Source: Siphonodentalium dalli (Eukaryota > Mollusca > Scaphopoda > Gadilida > Siphonodentaliidae). Taken from it: 64,000 nucleotides of DNA. Both the position numbers and the translations under genes were made by a program. Location: positions 48,405,549 to 48,469,548 of the forward strand of contig CP136067.1 in the NCBI GenBank assembly GCA_032622095.1, given 5' to 3'. Positions 36,952 through 49,157 of this stretch are shown here, piece by piece. How positions within the stretch are numbered: the stretch's first letter is position 1; each line of letters opens with the position of its first letter. The notes under the pieces were generated by a model, which had not been told where the DNA came from, did no database searches, and saw nothing but the letters and a program-made list of their open reading frames with translations.

Positions 36952-37400
36952 AAATGACAGTCACACTATTTGAGTCTGACACACTATTAGTTTGAAACTT
37001 CAGATATGTTGTAATTGTTCCAATAGTTTGATATCTCAAGCCGAATATATTTCTACTTTCGGTAAACTTTGCAGATCCCAACCATATAGGGATCTGGATG
37101 CTGTTAGTTTGAACATTTCTAATATTTGGAAAGGTTGAGGTATCAATTGGAATATCCAAACAAAGGGGATGCAAAGGAACTTCCCGGCCTTGGAAATTTG
37201 TTGGGGGGGGGGGGGTGCAGTTGGAAATTCCAAGTTGGTCACCCCCCCCAAACAGAGACCCTCTAGCCACCTACATGTGAGGGCTCTGAGTAGCACCAGA
37301 CCATTGTAATACTAATATATCTGGTCGCCATGAGTATAACACACTTCATTAACTGGCAGAACTAGCATTCCAATAGCCGAAATGTTCAAGCAAATTGACC
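36952..37400. other. Unassigned sequence with a variable G run, copy A
   Basis: A 146-codon minus-strand ORF (36830-37270) overlaps hairpin repeat 2. In copy B it is broken by an inserted stretch near 48127 and by a shorter G tract (13 G at 37203-37215 against 9 at 48334-48342). It is therefore not under coding constraint. Confidence 0.55.
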
Positions 37401-37757
37401 TTAACCCTTTACCCAACAAAACGGCCAAAACCGGCCAAATAAAGCTTCAACAGCCTAAAATATGGATATCATTGGAACCGGCTCATTGACCACATTGTGA
37501 TAGTTACAGTTATGCCCTGTGCCAATGCATTCTCTTATATATGCGAGTCGACCATAGGTCACCTCGCATATATAAGAGAATGCATTGGCCTAAAAAAAAT
37601 CTTTTTTTACCATTTTTTCTTACATTCTTTAACAATTTTATAATTTTTAGTGTGTTAAGCCAATGCATTCTCTTATATATGCGAGGCGACCTATGGTCGA
37701 CTCGCATATATAAGAGAATGCATTGGCACAGGGCCGTTCTGTTGGGTAAAGGGTTAA
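37401..37757. mobile_element. Hairpin-bearing TTAA MITE, copy A (357 bp)
   Basis: Same family and architecture as 34451-34840, with the same TTAACCCTTTACCCAACA terminal repeats. It is 33 bp shorter, mostly from loss of a segment around ATATCTTCGGTCTGTC. The two internal hairpins are retained at about 37521-37590 and 37659-37727. A relative lies in copy B at 48530-48886. Confidence 0.82.
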
Positions 37758-38029
37758 AGGCCCAATTGATTTTCGAACCCCCAGATCACATATATAAAAT
37801 ATATATAACACAAGTTTTGCATAATTCCATTTGCACAATGCACCCCCCTTGCACCTCAGTGGTCAGGCCTAATATCCTATGTATTCATAAACCATGGTTC
37901 TATATTCCCGGTATGAGAACATTCAGATATTTTAACCTGAAAAATTGCATAAATCCTAACATCTAGTGGTCTAACTCCAGACAAATGCACATGGCTACGA
38001 ACAAGAGACCAGGACACACCGGCCTGACC

Positions 38030-38700
38030 ATGGTTGTTCGGCCCTGTGTGTGGGAAAATTTTGAAAACTATACAAGAAAATCGCAAATCCTAGCATCTAG
38101 ACTTGCCTCAACTGGAGCTTTCCTAGTGTTGGGAAATTACACGCCTCATGCTCCCCCTCAGGTTGGAAAATTCTCCAACTGATGACCATTTCAGTCCACA
38201 AGTTTGACCAAATGTAGTAAAATTGTTGATTATTTTCTTAAACTAATTAGCAGTTTTGTATTGCCATGGGGGGGGGGGGGGGACAATGAACCATGGTCGG
38301 CCCGGTGTGGGAAAATTTTGAAATCTTAACAAGAAAATCGCAAATACCTAGCATCTAGACCAGCCTCAAGCCTTCCTAGAGTGCGAAATTTCAAACCTGA
38401 CACACCCACTTAGGTTGAAAAATTTCCAACTGATGACAATTCCAATGACAATGTTAACCAAATGCATGACAATATTGTTTTCTTAAATTAACTAGCCGTT
38501 TTTGACTGGCCACGGGGGAGGGACCAGGACACAAGCTTTCCAAGTGTTGGAAATTTCCAACCTGTCACCCCCCCATAAGGTTGGAAAATTTCCAACTGAT
38601 GACCATTTCAGTCCAAAATTTTTACAAAAAATAGGAAAATATGAAAATATTGGTCCAAAAACAATTAATTCCCCCAATAAATTGTTTGAAAATCAAACTA
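38030..38700 (+). repeat. Degenerate tandem repeat, ~245-bp unit, about 2.7 copies (copy A)
   Basis: Three successive blocks share GGGAAAATTTTGAAA, AGAAAATCGCAAAT, CTAGCATCTAGAC, AGGTTG(G/A)AAAATT(T/C)(C/T)CCAACTGATGAC and (in the first two) a following AACTAGC(A/C)GTTTT. Blocks start near 38030, 38290 and 38520; the last is truncated. Counterpart in copy B: about 49158-49828. A run of 15 G separates the first two. Confidence 0.7.
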
Positions 38701-38889
38701 CAAGAACATTTTCAACCTATTGTTGGTGTGAAATTTCCAACTAATGTTTTGGCAGGTATGAAATTTCCAACTGTTGAAAATTTTGCCCAAAGTTGGGGGG
38801 GGGTGAGACCCCCCCCTCCCAGCAGGTTTTTGTTGAGTACCGACGTGTTTAACTGCTTAAGTTTAATCTGTTTTGCAGTGCAATGTGTT

Positions 38890-39190
38890 TTATTAGCTCA
38901 CCTGAGACGAAGTCTCCGGTGGAGCTATTGTCATCACTCCTCGTCCGTCATCCGTCCATCCATCCGTCCGTCAACAATTCTTTAAACATCTTCTTCTCCC
39001 AATCCATAAGACCGATTGGGTTCATATTTGCTGTGGATGTTCCCTAGTTGACTAACATTCAGATTTGTTCAAATGAGGTCACTGGGTCAAATAGTTGCGA
39101 AGACAGGGCCATAACTCTTTCCCTCCATAGTATTTCTTAAAACTACTTCTTCTCTCGTACCATCATTTCATATTTGGTACGAAGGGGGAA
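38890..39190 (+). repeat. Mollusc-type interspersed repeat with AGCTCACC hairpin, copy A
   Basis: AGCTCACCTGAGA and TCTCCGGTGGAGCT form a short stem (38895-38926). This is followed by a CGTCCGTCATCCGTCC tract and, further on, GACAGGGCCATAACTCTTTC. To my knowledge this combination is widespread in bivalve and other mollusc genomes. It is one of the main reasons for the taxonomic call. Confidence 0.65.
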
Positions 39191-39914
39191 AAAATCAGAT
39201 TTAACTCCTTGCTCAATTTAACACACAAAATTTTTGATTATTAAAATCATGTTATTAAATTTGAAAAACTCTTCACCATTTTAACATCCTCAGAGTTATG
39301 AAACTTTAATATTTAATGAAATCACAGAAACTTTCCATCACCCCCCTCCCCCACACATGACCCAGGCCCCCACCCTGCCCACAACCAAAGCCCCTTCACC
39401 CCATATCATATCACAACTTACCTCTCATCAGAAGCAGTTATTACTAGTATACTTGCCAGTATTATAACTGCCAGAAGACTTAGTCTGGTAGCATCAGAGA
39501 GACAAAGTCAGGTCATTAATTGAGATCAGAATGATAGATTAGAGACTAGCAGGTTAGCCCGCCACTGGCGGCATTCGTCCCATGGCTTTGTTCGAAAAAG
39601 CAATTGCAACAGGTTCCGAGACACGTGTGCTGCATTTGCAGCAAATTTCGGCAACAGTCTGTAGAGTGTCAGGCCCGATAAAATCGGTCCTAAAAAAATG
39701 AATTGTTTTTAGATTTTTGTTTTTTGTTTGGGTTGATTTTTTTTTTGGTATGGTTAAGCATGCTATAGCGAATTTAAAAACAAACTGGATAAAACCTTAG
39801 GGGGCATGTTATAACTCAAAACTATCACCAAGTATTCATAGTAATAATTTTGATGCCCATGAAAAATGTAAGATTCCCTGGCACTAAACCTACAAAATAT
39901 GTCTGTAAAAAATA
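39191..39914. other. AT-rich sequence, copy A, nothing recognised
   Basis: Holds a C-rich patch (CACCCCCCTCCCCCACACAT near 39340) and poly-T tracts near 39700-39750. The short minus-strand ORF at 39763-39966 overlaps a hairpin arm and is not called. Confidence 0.45.
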
Positions 39915-39994
39915 CTCGCATATATATAAGAGAATGCATTAGCACAGGGTATATGGGTTGATACAAAAATCGGACCTGGCACTGAAAGGGTTAA
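39915..39994. mobile_element. Right end of a hairpin/TTAA element, copy A
   Basis: A single arm (TCGCATATATATAAGAGAAT, then GCATTAGCACAGGG) is followed by an AAAGGGTTAA terminus at 39985-39994. No left end was found. Copy B: about 51052-51131. Confidence 0.55.
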
Positions 39995-40499
39995 TATGAC
40001 CGATCATTTGCATGCGCATGCATGAATGCCATATTTAAAAAACATTTTCTATGGACAATACTGCATCCACATTCGGCATACTCCAATTTATGAATCCACA
40101 TCTGTTGACGTAAAGCTGCCATAGGATTTTACTTGGAAATAAATAAATATCATGTTGTCAAAGACAGTAAAATTCTTAGTGAAAGAAAACCTGGGAGAGC
40201 TAGCTATACAATTATATAAGCATGCACTGGCTGTATTTTTATGGACTAATATCACACCGCGTAATCAAATGGCCTGATCTGCACCTAAAACTCTAATCTG
40301 CATGCAGGAATTACTGCTGCTCTGCGTGCTAAATATAGATTTTTGTTGTTGAAGACGTCACTTTTCAAGTGCCACAACAGTCGTGAATAGCAATAGAAGG
40401 GGAGTCACTCTAATCTATTGTTTTGGCATAATTCGACTTTCGAGTACACCCTTATTACATTGAGTTTGAAAACCGAGCAAATTATACAAATAAGACACT
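39995..40499. other. Unassigned sequence, copy A
   Basis: No gene or RNA seen. Contains the short palindromic stretch GCATGCGCATGC near 40010. Confidence 0.45.
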
Positions 40500-40749
40500 T
40501 AGTATCATCACATTCACCCTCTGGGGACCTCATTCTGCTTAGGCCTCATCTTCTCGGGAAAATTTCTTTATTAGTTTATTTTCTCTATATCCCCAAATTG
40601 GCAGATGACACATTGCATAATCGAGGTTCCCAATGTGTGTACAATATTCACCATTTGGGAACTTCAGTCTGAGTCTGTCTCCCATAGCAGATGAGGCCAT
40701 GAAGAATGAGGTCCCCAGAGGCAGAGTGTGAATTTGGTGATTCTAGCCC
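40500..40749 (-). repeat. Inverted copy of the 36633-36910 repeat, copy A
   Basis: On the minus strand this 250-bp segment follows the same order as 36633-36910: ATCACCAAATTCAC, CCTCATTCT, TGCTATGGGAGAC, CTCGATTATGCA, GGGGATATAGA and GCAGAATGAGGTCCCCA. The two segments are inverted relative to each other about 3.6 kb apart. Copy B: 51637-51886. Confidence 0.82.
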
Positions 40750-41183
40750 GCTGTGCTATACATCGTATTCATCAAGGTTCATATGAATGAGTGTACGGGA
40801 AATTCTTGCAAATTATAAAACTAAAAGCCTCCTTATAAAACAATCAAATCGAATATTCTGAAAACAGCGTCCAAAGTATAGTTCTAGCACAACTCCATGA
40901 TATTATATGAATATTCAGTTGATTGCAACAATAGCGTTTTTGCGTTTCTAACTTTCCAAATTGTCGAAAAAAGTAGATTAGTAAAGTAACTTGAATTCGC
41001 CATTAAGAAAACAAATGAGAAACACGTGGACTTGTTTACGTCTTTTGCCCTCAAGGTTATAGTACAGTAAATATAAACATTATCCCCCTTGGTGTGCTGT
41101 CACCCACACTCAAATCAGCATAAAATCACAACTGGTAGCTGATTGGTTTATTAAGATTGGAATACAATTAATGCTGAATAAAA
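40750..41183. other. AT-rich sequence, copy A, nothing recognised
   Basis: No ORF above background. CAAATCAGC and GCTGATTGG form a short imperfect inverted repeat near 41116-41147. Confidence 0.45.
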
Positions 41184-41835
41184 GGTGGCACTCCACAGTT
41201 TCGAATGGTCAGTAGGGGGTAAATTTCTTAGAATAGAGTACCAGTGTTTTCTGTCACCATGGGTGTGGTATGTTTATTGAGAAAAGGTTAGTTATGAATT
41301 TGTGGATTTTTAGAGGATGTCTTTGAGTTTTGAAAAATATTGTTTCAGGTGACCTTGACCCCACCAGTATGAAGTAATAGCGATTTCTGCGAAACAGTGG
41401 CTCCAGACACCAGCGTGACTTTTTAGCACCTAAAATTTGTCATCTGCATGAAAAATATTTGAAAAAAAATTACAGTGGTGAGAAGTTTGAAATTTTTTTA
41501 TATTATTGTGAGGAAACAGTGTTCTTCCCGACAACATAGGCGGCTATACCATAGATTTTCTTTCTGGTTTTTGTGTCCCACGGGCCTGAAATACGCTTAT
41601 TTTGGCCATTTTTGCATCAAAATTTCATTTTTCAGGCCCACAATCAAGGGGCATAACTCTTGCTACCTCCATTAAAATGACAATTCTGTACCAAGATCTC
41701 TAAGCCTAGTATGTGCTCAACCCAGGTATATATACATTGTATATGTGTTGTGGGATCACATTTCAGTTATTTTTTATTGAATTGATGCCCCCCTTGTTTT
41801 TGCACCAATCCCTGCAGAAACTGTGGAGTGTCACC
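41184..41835. mobile_element. GGTGACACTCC-family DNA element 1, copy A (652 bp)
   Basis: Left end GGTGGCACTCCACAGTTTC and right end GAAACTGTGGAGTGTCACC form a 19-bp terminal inverted repeat with one mismatch. The internal sequence is non-coding and contains GACCTTGACCCCACC and a GGGGCATAACTCTTG motif. Element 2 (41996-42618) has the same ends and similar, diverged internal order. The superfamily is unassigned. Copy B: 52320-52947. Confidence 0.8.
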
Positions 41836-41995
41836 AAAATAAAAAATCAATGCCACCATGGAAATATTATACCTAGATGAATATTGATCCAGGGTGGTGA
41901 AATAATCAACCTGGCATTTAATGGGGGTATGTTTGAAAATTTGATGATGATTTTTTGTGCGGAATTGAGGTAGTATCAAAAGCGGTAAATTTAAA

Positions 41996-42618
41996 GGTAA
42001 CACGCCACAGTTTCGAATGATGAGTAGGGGTGATTTTATAGATATAAAGTGCTAGTGGTTTCTGGCACCATTCATGTGGTATGTATATTGATACAAGGTG
42101 GGATATGAATTTGTGTAATTGTAGCAGGTGTTCTAGACTGATGACAAAATTAAGTGCAAGTGACCTTGACCCCACCCATAGACAGCAGTAGCGTTTTCTG
42201 CGAAACAGTGGCTCAATATTTTAGCACCCAAAATTTGTCATCTGCATTAAAAATTGATTTTCTGGAATTGTAAACGGCGAAAGTTTGAAAAATTTTCATG
42301 TTGATGTTGGAAGCCAGAGGCCTTTGAACCAACATAGGTGACCATGCTCGAACAATTCTGGTATTCGTACCCCTTGGGTATGAAAATTCAATATTTTCGT
42401 CATTTTTTTTAATAAAAATAACATTTTCGATCCAAAGATCAAGGGCCATAACTCTTGATAGCCCATATATTGTTGGCATTATGTATCAAATTCTGAATGC
42501 CTATTCTGTACTAATTTCAGGCATAGATATATTGTCTACATGGTTTGGGATCATAATCCAGATAAATTTCAATGAATCTATGCTGGGCCCCTGCCTGTTG
42601 AAACTGTGGAGTGTCACC
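41996..42618. mobile_element. GGTGACACTCC-family DNA element 2, copy A (623 bp)
   Basis: Left end GGTAACACGCCACAGTTTC and right end GAAACTGTGGAGTGTCACC. The flanking AAATTTAAA and AAAGATGG, compared with the unoccupied AAATTTGAAGATGG near 27598, indicate a short (about 3-bp) target duplication. It contains GACCTTGACCCCACC and AAGGGCCATAACTCTTG, collinear with element 1. No transposase is present. Copy B: 53108-53731. Confidence 0.85.
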
Positions 42619-42632
42619 AAAGATGGAAAAAG

Positions 42633-45600
42633 TGGGCGTGGAACTTTTTAAGTGCAGCGTGTGTTATAAGTGGGCGTGGCACCTTTTTAGTGCTGCTTGT
42701 GTTATAAGTGGGCATGGCATTTTTTAAGTGCAGTGTGTGTTATAAGTGGGCGTGACACTTTATAAGTGCAGCGTGTGTTATAAGTGGGCGTGGCACTTTT
42801 TCAGCGCAGGGTGTGTTATAAGTGGGCGTGGCACTTTTGCGTGTGTTATAAGTGGGAGTGGCACTTTTTCAGCGCAGGGTGTGTTATAAGTGGGCGTGGC
42901 ACTTTTTTAATGCAGTGTGTGTTATAAGTGGGCGTGGCTCCTTTTCACTGCAGCGTGTGTTATAAGTGGGCGTGGCACCTTTTTTGGAGTGACACATTAT
43001 AGTGCAGTGTGCGTTATAAGTGGCGTGGCACTTTTCAGTGCAGCGTGTGTTGTAAGTGGGCGTGGCACTTTTTCAGTGCAGAGTGTGTTATAAGTGGGCG
43101 TGGCACTTTTCAAGGTCAGCGTGTGTTATAAGTGGGCGTGGCACCTTTTCACTGCAGCGTGTGTTATAAGTGGGCGTGGCACCTTTTTTGGAGTGACACA
43201 TTATAGTGCAGTGTGCGTTATAAGTGGCGTGGCACTTTTCAGTGCAGCGTGTGTTGTAAGTGGGCGTGGCACTTTTTCAGTGCAGCGTGTGTTATAAGTG
43301 GGCGTGGCACTTTTCAAGGTCAGCGTGTGTTATAAGTGGGCGTGGCACCTTTTCAGTGTAGCGTGTGTTATAGGTGGGCGTGCACATTTTTTGGTGTGAC
43401 ACGTTATAGTGCAGTGTGCGTTATAAGTGGGCGTGGCACTTTTCAGTGCAGCGTGTGTTATAAGTGGGCGTGGTACTTTTTCAGTGTAGCGTGCGTTATA
43501 AGTGGGCCTGGCACTTTTTCAGTGCAGCGTGTGTTATAAGTGGGCGTGGCTCTTTTTCAGTGCAGCGTGTGGTATACGTGGGCATGGCACTTGCAGCGTG
43601 TGTTATAAGTGGGCGTGACACTTTTTAAGTGCAGAGTGTGTTATAAGTGGGCGTGGCACTTTTTGTATCCAGCGTGTGTTATAAGTGGGCGTGGCACTTT
43701 TTCAGTGCAGCGTGTGTTATAAGTGGGCATGGCATTTGCAGCGTGTGTTATAAGTGGGCGTGGCACCTTTTAAGTGCAGAGTGTGTTATAAGTGGGCGTG
43801 GCACTTTTTGTATCCAGCGTGTGTTATAAGTGGGTGTGGCATTTTTTTTACTGCAGCGTGTGTTATAAGTGGGCGTGGCACTTTCTCAGTTCAGCGTGTG
43901 TTATAAGTGGGCGTGACACTTTTTTAATGCCGTTTGTGTTATAACGCCCACTTATAACACACGCTGCACTGAAAAAATGCCAAGCCCACTTATAACACAA
44001 GCTGCACTGAAAAAGTGACACGCCCACTTATAACACACGCTGCACTTATATCACACGCCCACTTATTACACACGCTGCACTGAAAAAGTGCCACGCCCAC
44101 TTATAACACACGATGCACTGAAAAAGTGCCACGCCCACTTATGACACACGCTGCAGTAAAAGAGTGCCACGCCCACTTATAACACACGCTGGACTGAAAA
44201 AGTGCCACGCCCACTTATAACACCCGCTGCACTTAGAAAGTGCCACGCCCACTTATAACACACGCTGCACTGAAAAAGTGCCGCGCCCACTTATAACAAA
44301 CGCTGCTCTGAAAAAGTGCCACGCCCACTTATAACACGCGCTGCACTGAAAAAGTGCCGCGCCCACTTATAACAAACGCTGCTCTGAAAAAGTGCCACGC
44401 CCACTTATAACACGCGCTGCACTTAAAAAGTGCCACGCCCACTTATAACACACGCTGCACTGAAAAAGTGCCACGCCCACTTATAACACGCGCTGCAGTA
44501 AAAGAGTGCCACCCCCACTTATAACACACGCTGCACAGAAAAGGTGCCACGCCCACTTATAACACACGCTGCACTTATAACACACGCCCACTTATTACAC
44601 ACGCTGCACTGAAAAAGTGACACGCCCATTTATAACACACGCTGCACTTATATCACACGCCCACTTATTACACACGCTGTACTGAAAAAGTGACACGCCC
44701 ACTTATAACACACGCTGCGCTGAAAAAGTGCCACGCCCACTTATAACACACGCTGCACTTAGAAAGTGCCACGCCCACTTATAACACACGCTGCACAGAA
44801 AAGGTGCCACGCCCACTTATAACACGCGCTGCACTGAAAAAGTGCCACGCCCACTTATAACAAACGCTGCACTGAAAAATTGCCACGCCCACTTATAACA
44901 CGCGCTGCACTTAAAAAGTGCCACGCCCACTTATAACACACGCTGCACTGAAAAAGTTCCACGCCCACTTATAACACACACTGCACTTATAACACACGCC
45001 CACTTATTACACACGCTGCACTGAAAAAGTGACACGCCCATTTATAACACACGCTGCACTTATATCACACGCCCACTTATTACTCAGGCTGCACTGAAAA
45101 GGTGACACGTCCACTTATAACACACGCTGCACTGAAAAAGTGCCACGCCCACTTATAACACACGCTGCAGTAAAAGAGTGCCACGCCCACTTATAACACA
45201 CGCTGCTCTGAAAAAGTGCCACGCCCACTTATAACACACGCTGCACTTATAAAGTGCCACGCCCACTTATAACACGCGCTGCACTTATAACACACGCCCA
45301 CTTATTACACACGCTGCACTGAAAAAGTGACACGCCCACTTATAACACACGCTGCACTTATATCACACGCCCACTTATTACACACGCTGCACTGAAAAAG
45401 TGACACGCCCACTTATAACACACGCTGCACTGAAAAAGTGCCACGCCCACTTATAACACACGCTGCAGTTAAATAGTGCCACGCCCACTTATAACACACG
45501 CTGCACTAAAAAAGTGCCACGCCCACTTATAACACACGATGCACTTATAACACACGCCCACTTATTACACACGCTGCACTGAAAAGGTGACACGCCCACT

Positions 45601-46260
45601 TATAACACACGCTGCAGTAAAAGAGTGCCACGCCCACTTATAACACACGCTGCACTGAAAAGGTGCCACGCCCACTTATAACACACGCTGGACTGAAAAA
45701 GTGCCACGCCCACTTATAACACACGCTGCACTTAGAAAGTGCCACGCCCACTTATAACACACGCTGCACTGAAAAAGTGCCGCGCCCACTTATAACAAAC
45801 GCTGCTCTGAAAAAGTGCCACGCCCACTTATAACACGCGCTGCACTGAAAAAGTGCCGCGCCCACTTATAACAAACGCTGCTCTGAAAAAGTGCCACGCC
45901 CACTTATAACACGCGCTGCACTGAAAAAGTTCCACGCCCACTTATAACACACGCTGCACTGAAAAAGTGCCACGCCCACTTGTAACACGCGCTGCACTTA
46001 AAAAGTGCCACGCCCACTTATAACACACGTTGCACTGAAAAAGAGCCACGCCCACTTATAACACACGCTGCACTTAAAAAGTGCCACGCCCACTTATAAC
46101 ACAAGCTGCACTGAAAAAGTGACACGCCCACTTATAACACAAGCTGCACTGAAAAAGTGACAAGCCCACTTATAACACACGCTGCACTTATATCACACGC
46201 CCACTTATTACACACGCTGCACTGAAAAAGTGCCACGCCCACTTATAACACACGCTGCAC
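42633..46260. repeat. 38-bp minisatellite array 2
   Basis: Same unit as array 1, plus-oriented at 42633-43944 and minus-oriented at 43945-46260. At the junction, TTTGTGTTATAA passes directly into CGCCCACTTATAAC. Larger blocks are duplicated: the pair of units with GTGCCGCGCCC and AACAAACGCTGCTCTG recurs near 44280-44400 and 45775-45900. The left end follows directly after GATGGAAAAAG, whereas copy B has about 330 bp of extra sequence at that point, so copy A has a deletion there. Confidence 0.95.
43945..46260 (-). repeat. Array 2, minus-oriented half
   Basis: Units read GTGCCACGCCCACTTATAAC on the plus strand. The array ends CACGCTGCAC and joins the duplicated block inside the long-inverted-repeat element. 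Confidence 0.92.
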
Positions 46261-47697
46261 TATTATTTCCTTATTGGAAAATTATTAATAATGAACATAA
46301 GAACAAAGTCAATCTATTTTATATGTCCTTGTTGTATAGTAGTTAGTTTACAGTCGTTTTTTTGTTATTTCGCATTGAGTCCACTTTAAAGGCATTTGGT
46401 CCCTTTATTAAACTATAATATTTAATAGCATTTTTGTTTTGTTTGTGATTTCTAATAATATTTATGGTGGTAATTCTCCTGTATGTCATAAAGAATGAAT
46501 AACAAACTAATTGAATTGAATTTTATTCTATATTATCCATAATTAAAAATATAGAAATTTTTCTATTCAATAAATAATGACCAAAATGCACTGGATTTAT
46601 AGACTGCTTAGAAACTATATCATTTTCTTTCGTAAATGGTATATACATAATCTAATTTGTAGAATTATTAACAAAAAGCTCCCCTCCCCCAGCCTACCTA
46701 ATAAATTCTCCATATATAATTATTTGAGAATAATGGTGTTTATATTCAATGGCTTTACCAGTTCGTATTTTAATTCATTCAAATCTGCGACAATTATTTT
46801 TAGGTTCCTCTCGATCCATGTCTTGATATAAATCTCAGGAAGAGAAAACAAGGGTTGTTAGGATCACGGGAAATTATATATTCTATTGGAATTAATGGTC
46901 TTGTTAAAAATATGTTATATTTGAAAATAAAAATAATTTTATCCATATTAACTTTATTTAGCTTCCATATCCAGCTTGGGATTGTTCTATTCATACCAAA
47001 TCTAATTTCCCTCCTCTGTCATACTGTTAAAGGCCCACCTCATTTTTTAGTCACCAATTATTTTTTGTATAGTGCCTTGATATAAGGTTTTAATAACAAT
47101 CTATGCCATAACATATGATTAAAATGCTATAATATGTCACATTTGAAACCCCTGGGTCTCAGAAGTTGCCCATAGATAAATAGAAAACAGCTGAAATCAT
47201 AGAAAGATTCCCCTATTATGGCTTCCAGAATGCAACAGAATTCAAACTAATAATGTATTTTCAATGGAAGGGTAATAACTCTATTTTATAAGATATAGAG
47301 TTATTCCCCCTCCATTGAAAATAAAACACTGCCCTACAAAACATGTGAAACTTAAGCACAAAAACACGGCGGGAGTTCAACAAAAACAACATGTTCACAG
47401 ATTATTACACCGGATAAGTTGATAATGCAATGTTTTGAAACTTCCTCTTTCAAATGGAATATAATATAGTATATATTTTAGATATGTGATCTGGGTGTTT
47501 GAAAATTAAATGGGGCTTTAGGTGGTTTTTAAAGATCTATTTGATAACATTTTAAATGAAATAGATAACTCATGAAGAGTGGGAGGAGGGTATTGGTTGG
47601 TGTCTCACCCCCAACTTTGACAGAAATGTTCAGAAATTTGAAATTTCATGCCTGACACGCTATCAAGCATGCAAATACCGATGTGTGTCTGTCATTT

Positions 47698-48074
47698 GCA
47701 GAATGAGGTCTCCAGAGGGTGTATTTAGCAAAGCTATCCCGCACGACGGGGTAGCATCACCAAATTTTCATCCTCTGGGAACCTCATTCTGTTTAACCCT
47801 CAACTGCTATGGGAGACCAAGGATCAGATTGAAGTTTCCCAGTTGAAGTTGATGATGCTCACCCATTAGTCACCTCGATTATGCATTTTATCTTCTGCAA
47901 ATTAGGGGATATAGAAACTGCCAAGAAGTGAAAAAGTAACTAAAACAATGTTCATTTCAGATTATAGATACACTCTGAAAATGAGACTAAGCAGAATGAG
48001 GTCCCCAAAGGGTGAATTTGGTGATTTGTGCAGGATAGTATCACTAAATTCACCCTCTGGGGGCCTCATTCTGC
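47698..48074. repeat. Two GAGGTCCCC hairpin repeats, copy B
   Basis: Hairpin 1 at 47698-47792 and hairpin 2 at 47991-48074, counterparts of 36576-36670 and 36868-36951. Confidence 0.82.
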
Positions 48075-48529
48075 AAATGACAGTCACACTATTTGAGTCT
48101 GACACACTATTAGTTTGAAACTTCAGACCAATAAATATGTTGTAATTGTTCCAATAGTTTGATATCTCAAGCCGAATATATTTCTACTTTCGGTAAACTT
48201 TGCAGATCCCAACCATATAGGGATCTGGATGCTGTTAGTTTGAACATTTCTAATATTTGGAAAGGTTGAGGTATCAATTGGAATATCCAAACAAAGGGGA
48301 TGCAAAGGAACTTCCCGGCCTTGGAAATTTGTTGGGGGGGGGTGCAGTTGGAAATTCCAAGTTGGTCACCCCCCCCCCAAACAGAGACCCTCTAGCCACC
48401 TACATGTGAGGGCTCTGAGTAGCACCAGACCATTGTAATACTAATATATCTGGTCGCCATGAGTATAACACACTTCATTAACTGGCAGAACTAGCATTCC
48501 AATAGCCGAAATGTTCAAGCAAATTGACC

Positions 48530-48886
48530 TTAACCCTTTACCCAACAAAACGGCCAAAACCGACCAAATAAAGCTTCAACAGCCTAAAATATGGATATCA
48601 TTGGAACCGGCTCATTGACCACATTGTGATAGTTACAGTTATGCCCTGTGCCAATGCATTCTCTTATATATGCGAGTCGACCATAGGTCACCTCGCATAT
48701 ATAAGAGAATGCATTGGCCTAAAAAAAATCTTTTTTTACCATTTTTTCTTACATTCTTTAACAATTTTATAATTTTTAGTGTGTTAAGCCAATGCATTCT
48801 CTTATATATGCGAGGCGACCTATGGTCGACTCGCATATATAAGAGAATGCATTGGCACAGGGCCGTTCTGTTGGGTAAAGGGTTAA
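48530..48886. mobile_element. Hairpin-bearing TTAA MITE, copy B (357 bp)
   Basis: Counterpart of 37401-37757, same length and ends. One visible difference is CCGACCAAAT against CCGGCCAAAT. Confidence 0.82.
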
Positions 48887-49157
48887 AGGCCCAATTGATT
48901 TTCGAACCCCCAGATCACATATATAAAATATATATAACACAAGTTTTGCATAATTCCATTTGCACAATGCACCCCCTTGCACCGCAGTGGTCAGGCCTAA
49001 TATCCTATGTATTCATAAACCATGGTTCTATATTCCCGGTATGAGAACATTCAGATATTTTAACCTGAAAAATTGCATAAATCCTAACATCTAGTAGTCT
49101 AACTCCAGACAAATGCACATGGCTACGAACAAGAGACCAGGACACACCGGCCTGACC

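Larger units (their letters stand above)
35156..42632 (+). repeat. Segmental duplication, copy A (~7.48 kb)
   Basis: Collinear with 46268-53745 at an offset of 11112-11139 bp. Differences are scattered single bases, homopolymer changes and small indels, such as 10 bp extra at about 47627 in copy B and 21 bp missing from copy B near 52336. The right boundary is the switch from GATGGAAAAAG to minisatellite array 2. The left boundary lies inside the long-inverted-repeat element at 34379-35301. Confidence 0.96.

Noticed and set aside
36830-37270. 146-codon minus-strand ORF
   Set aside because: It overlaps a hairpin repeat and is broken in the duplicate copy by an insertion and a G-tract change, so there is no sign of coding constraint.
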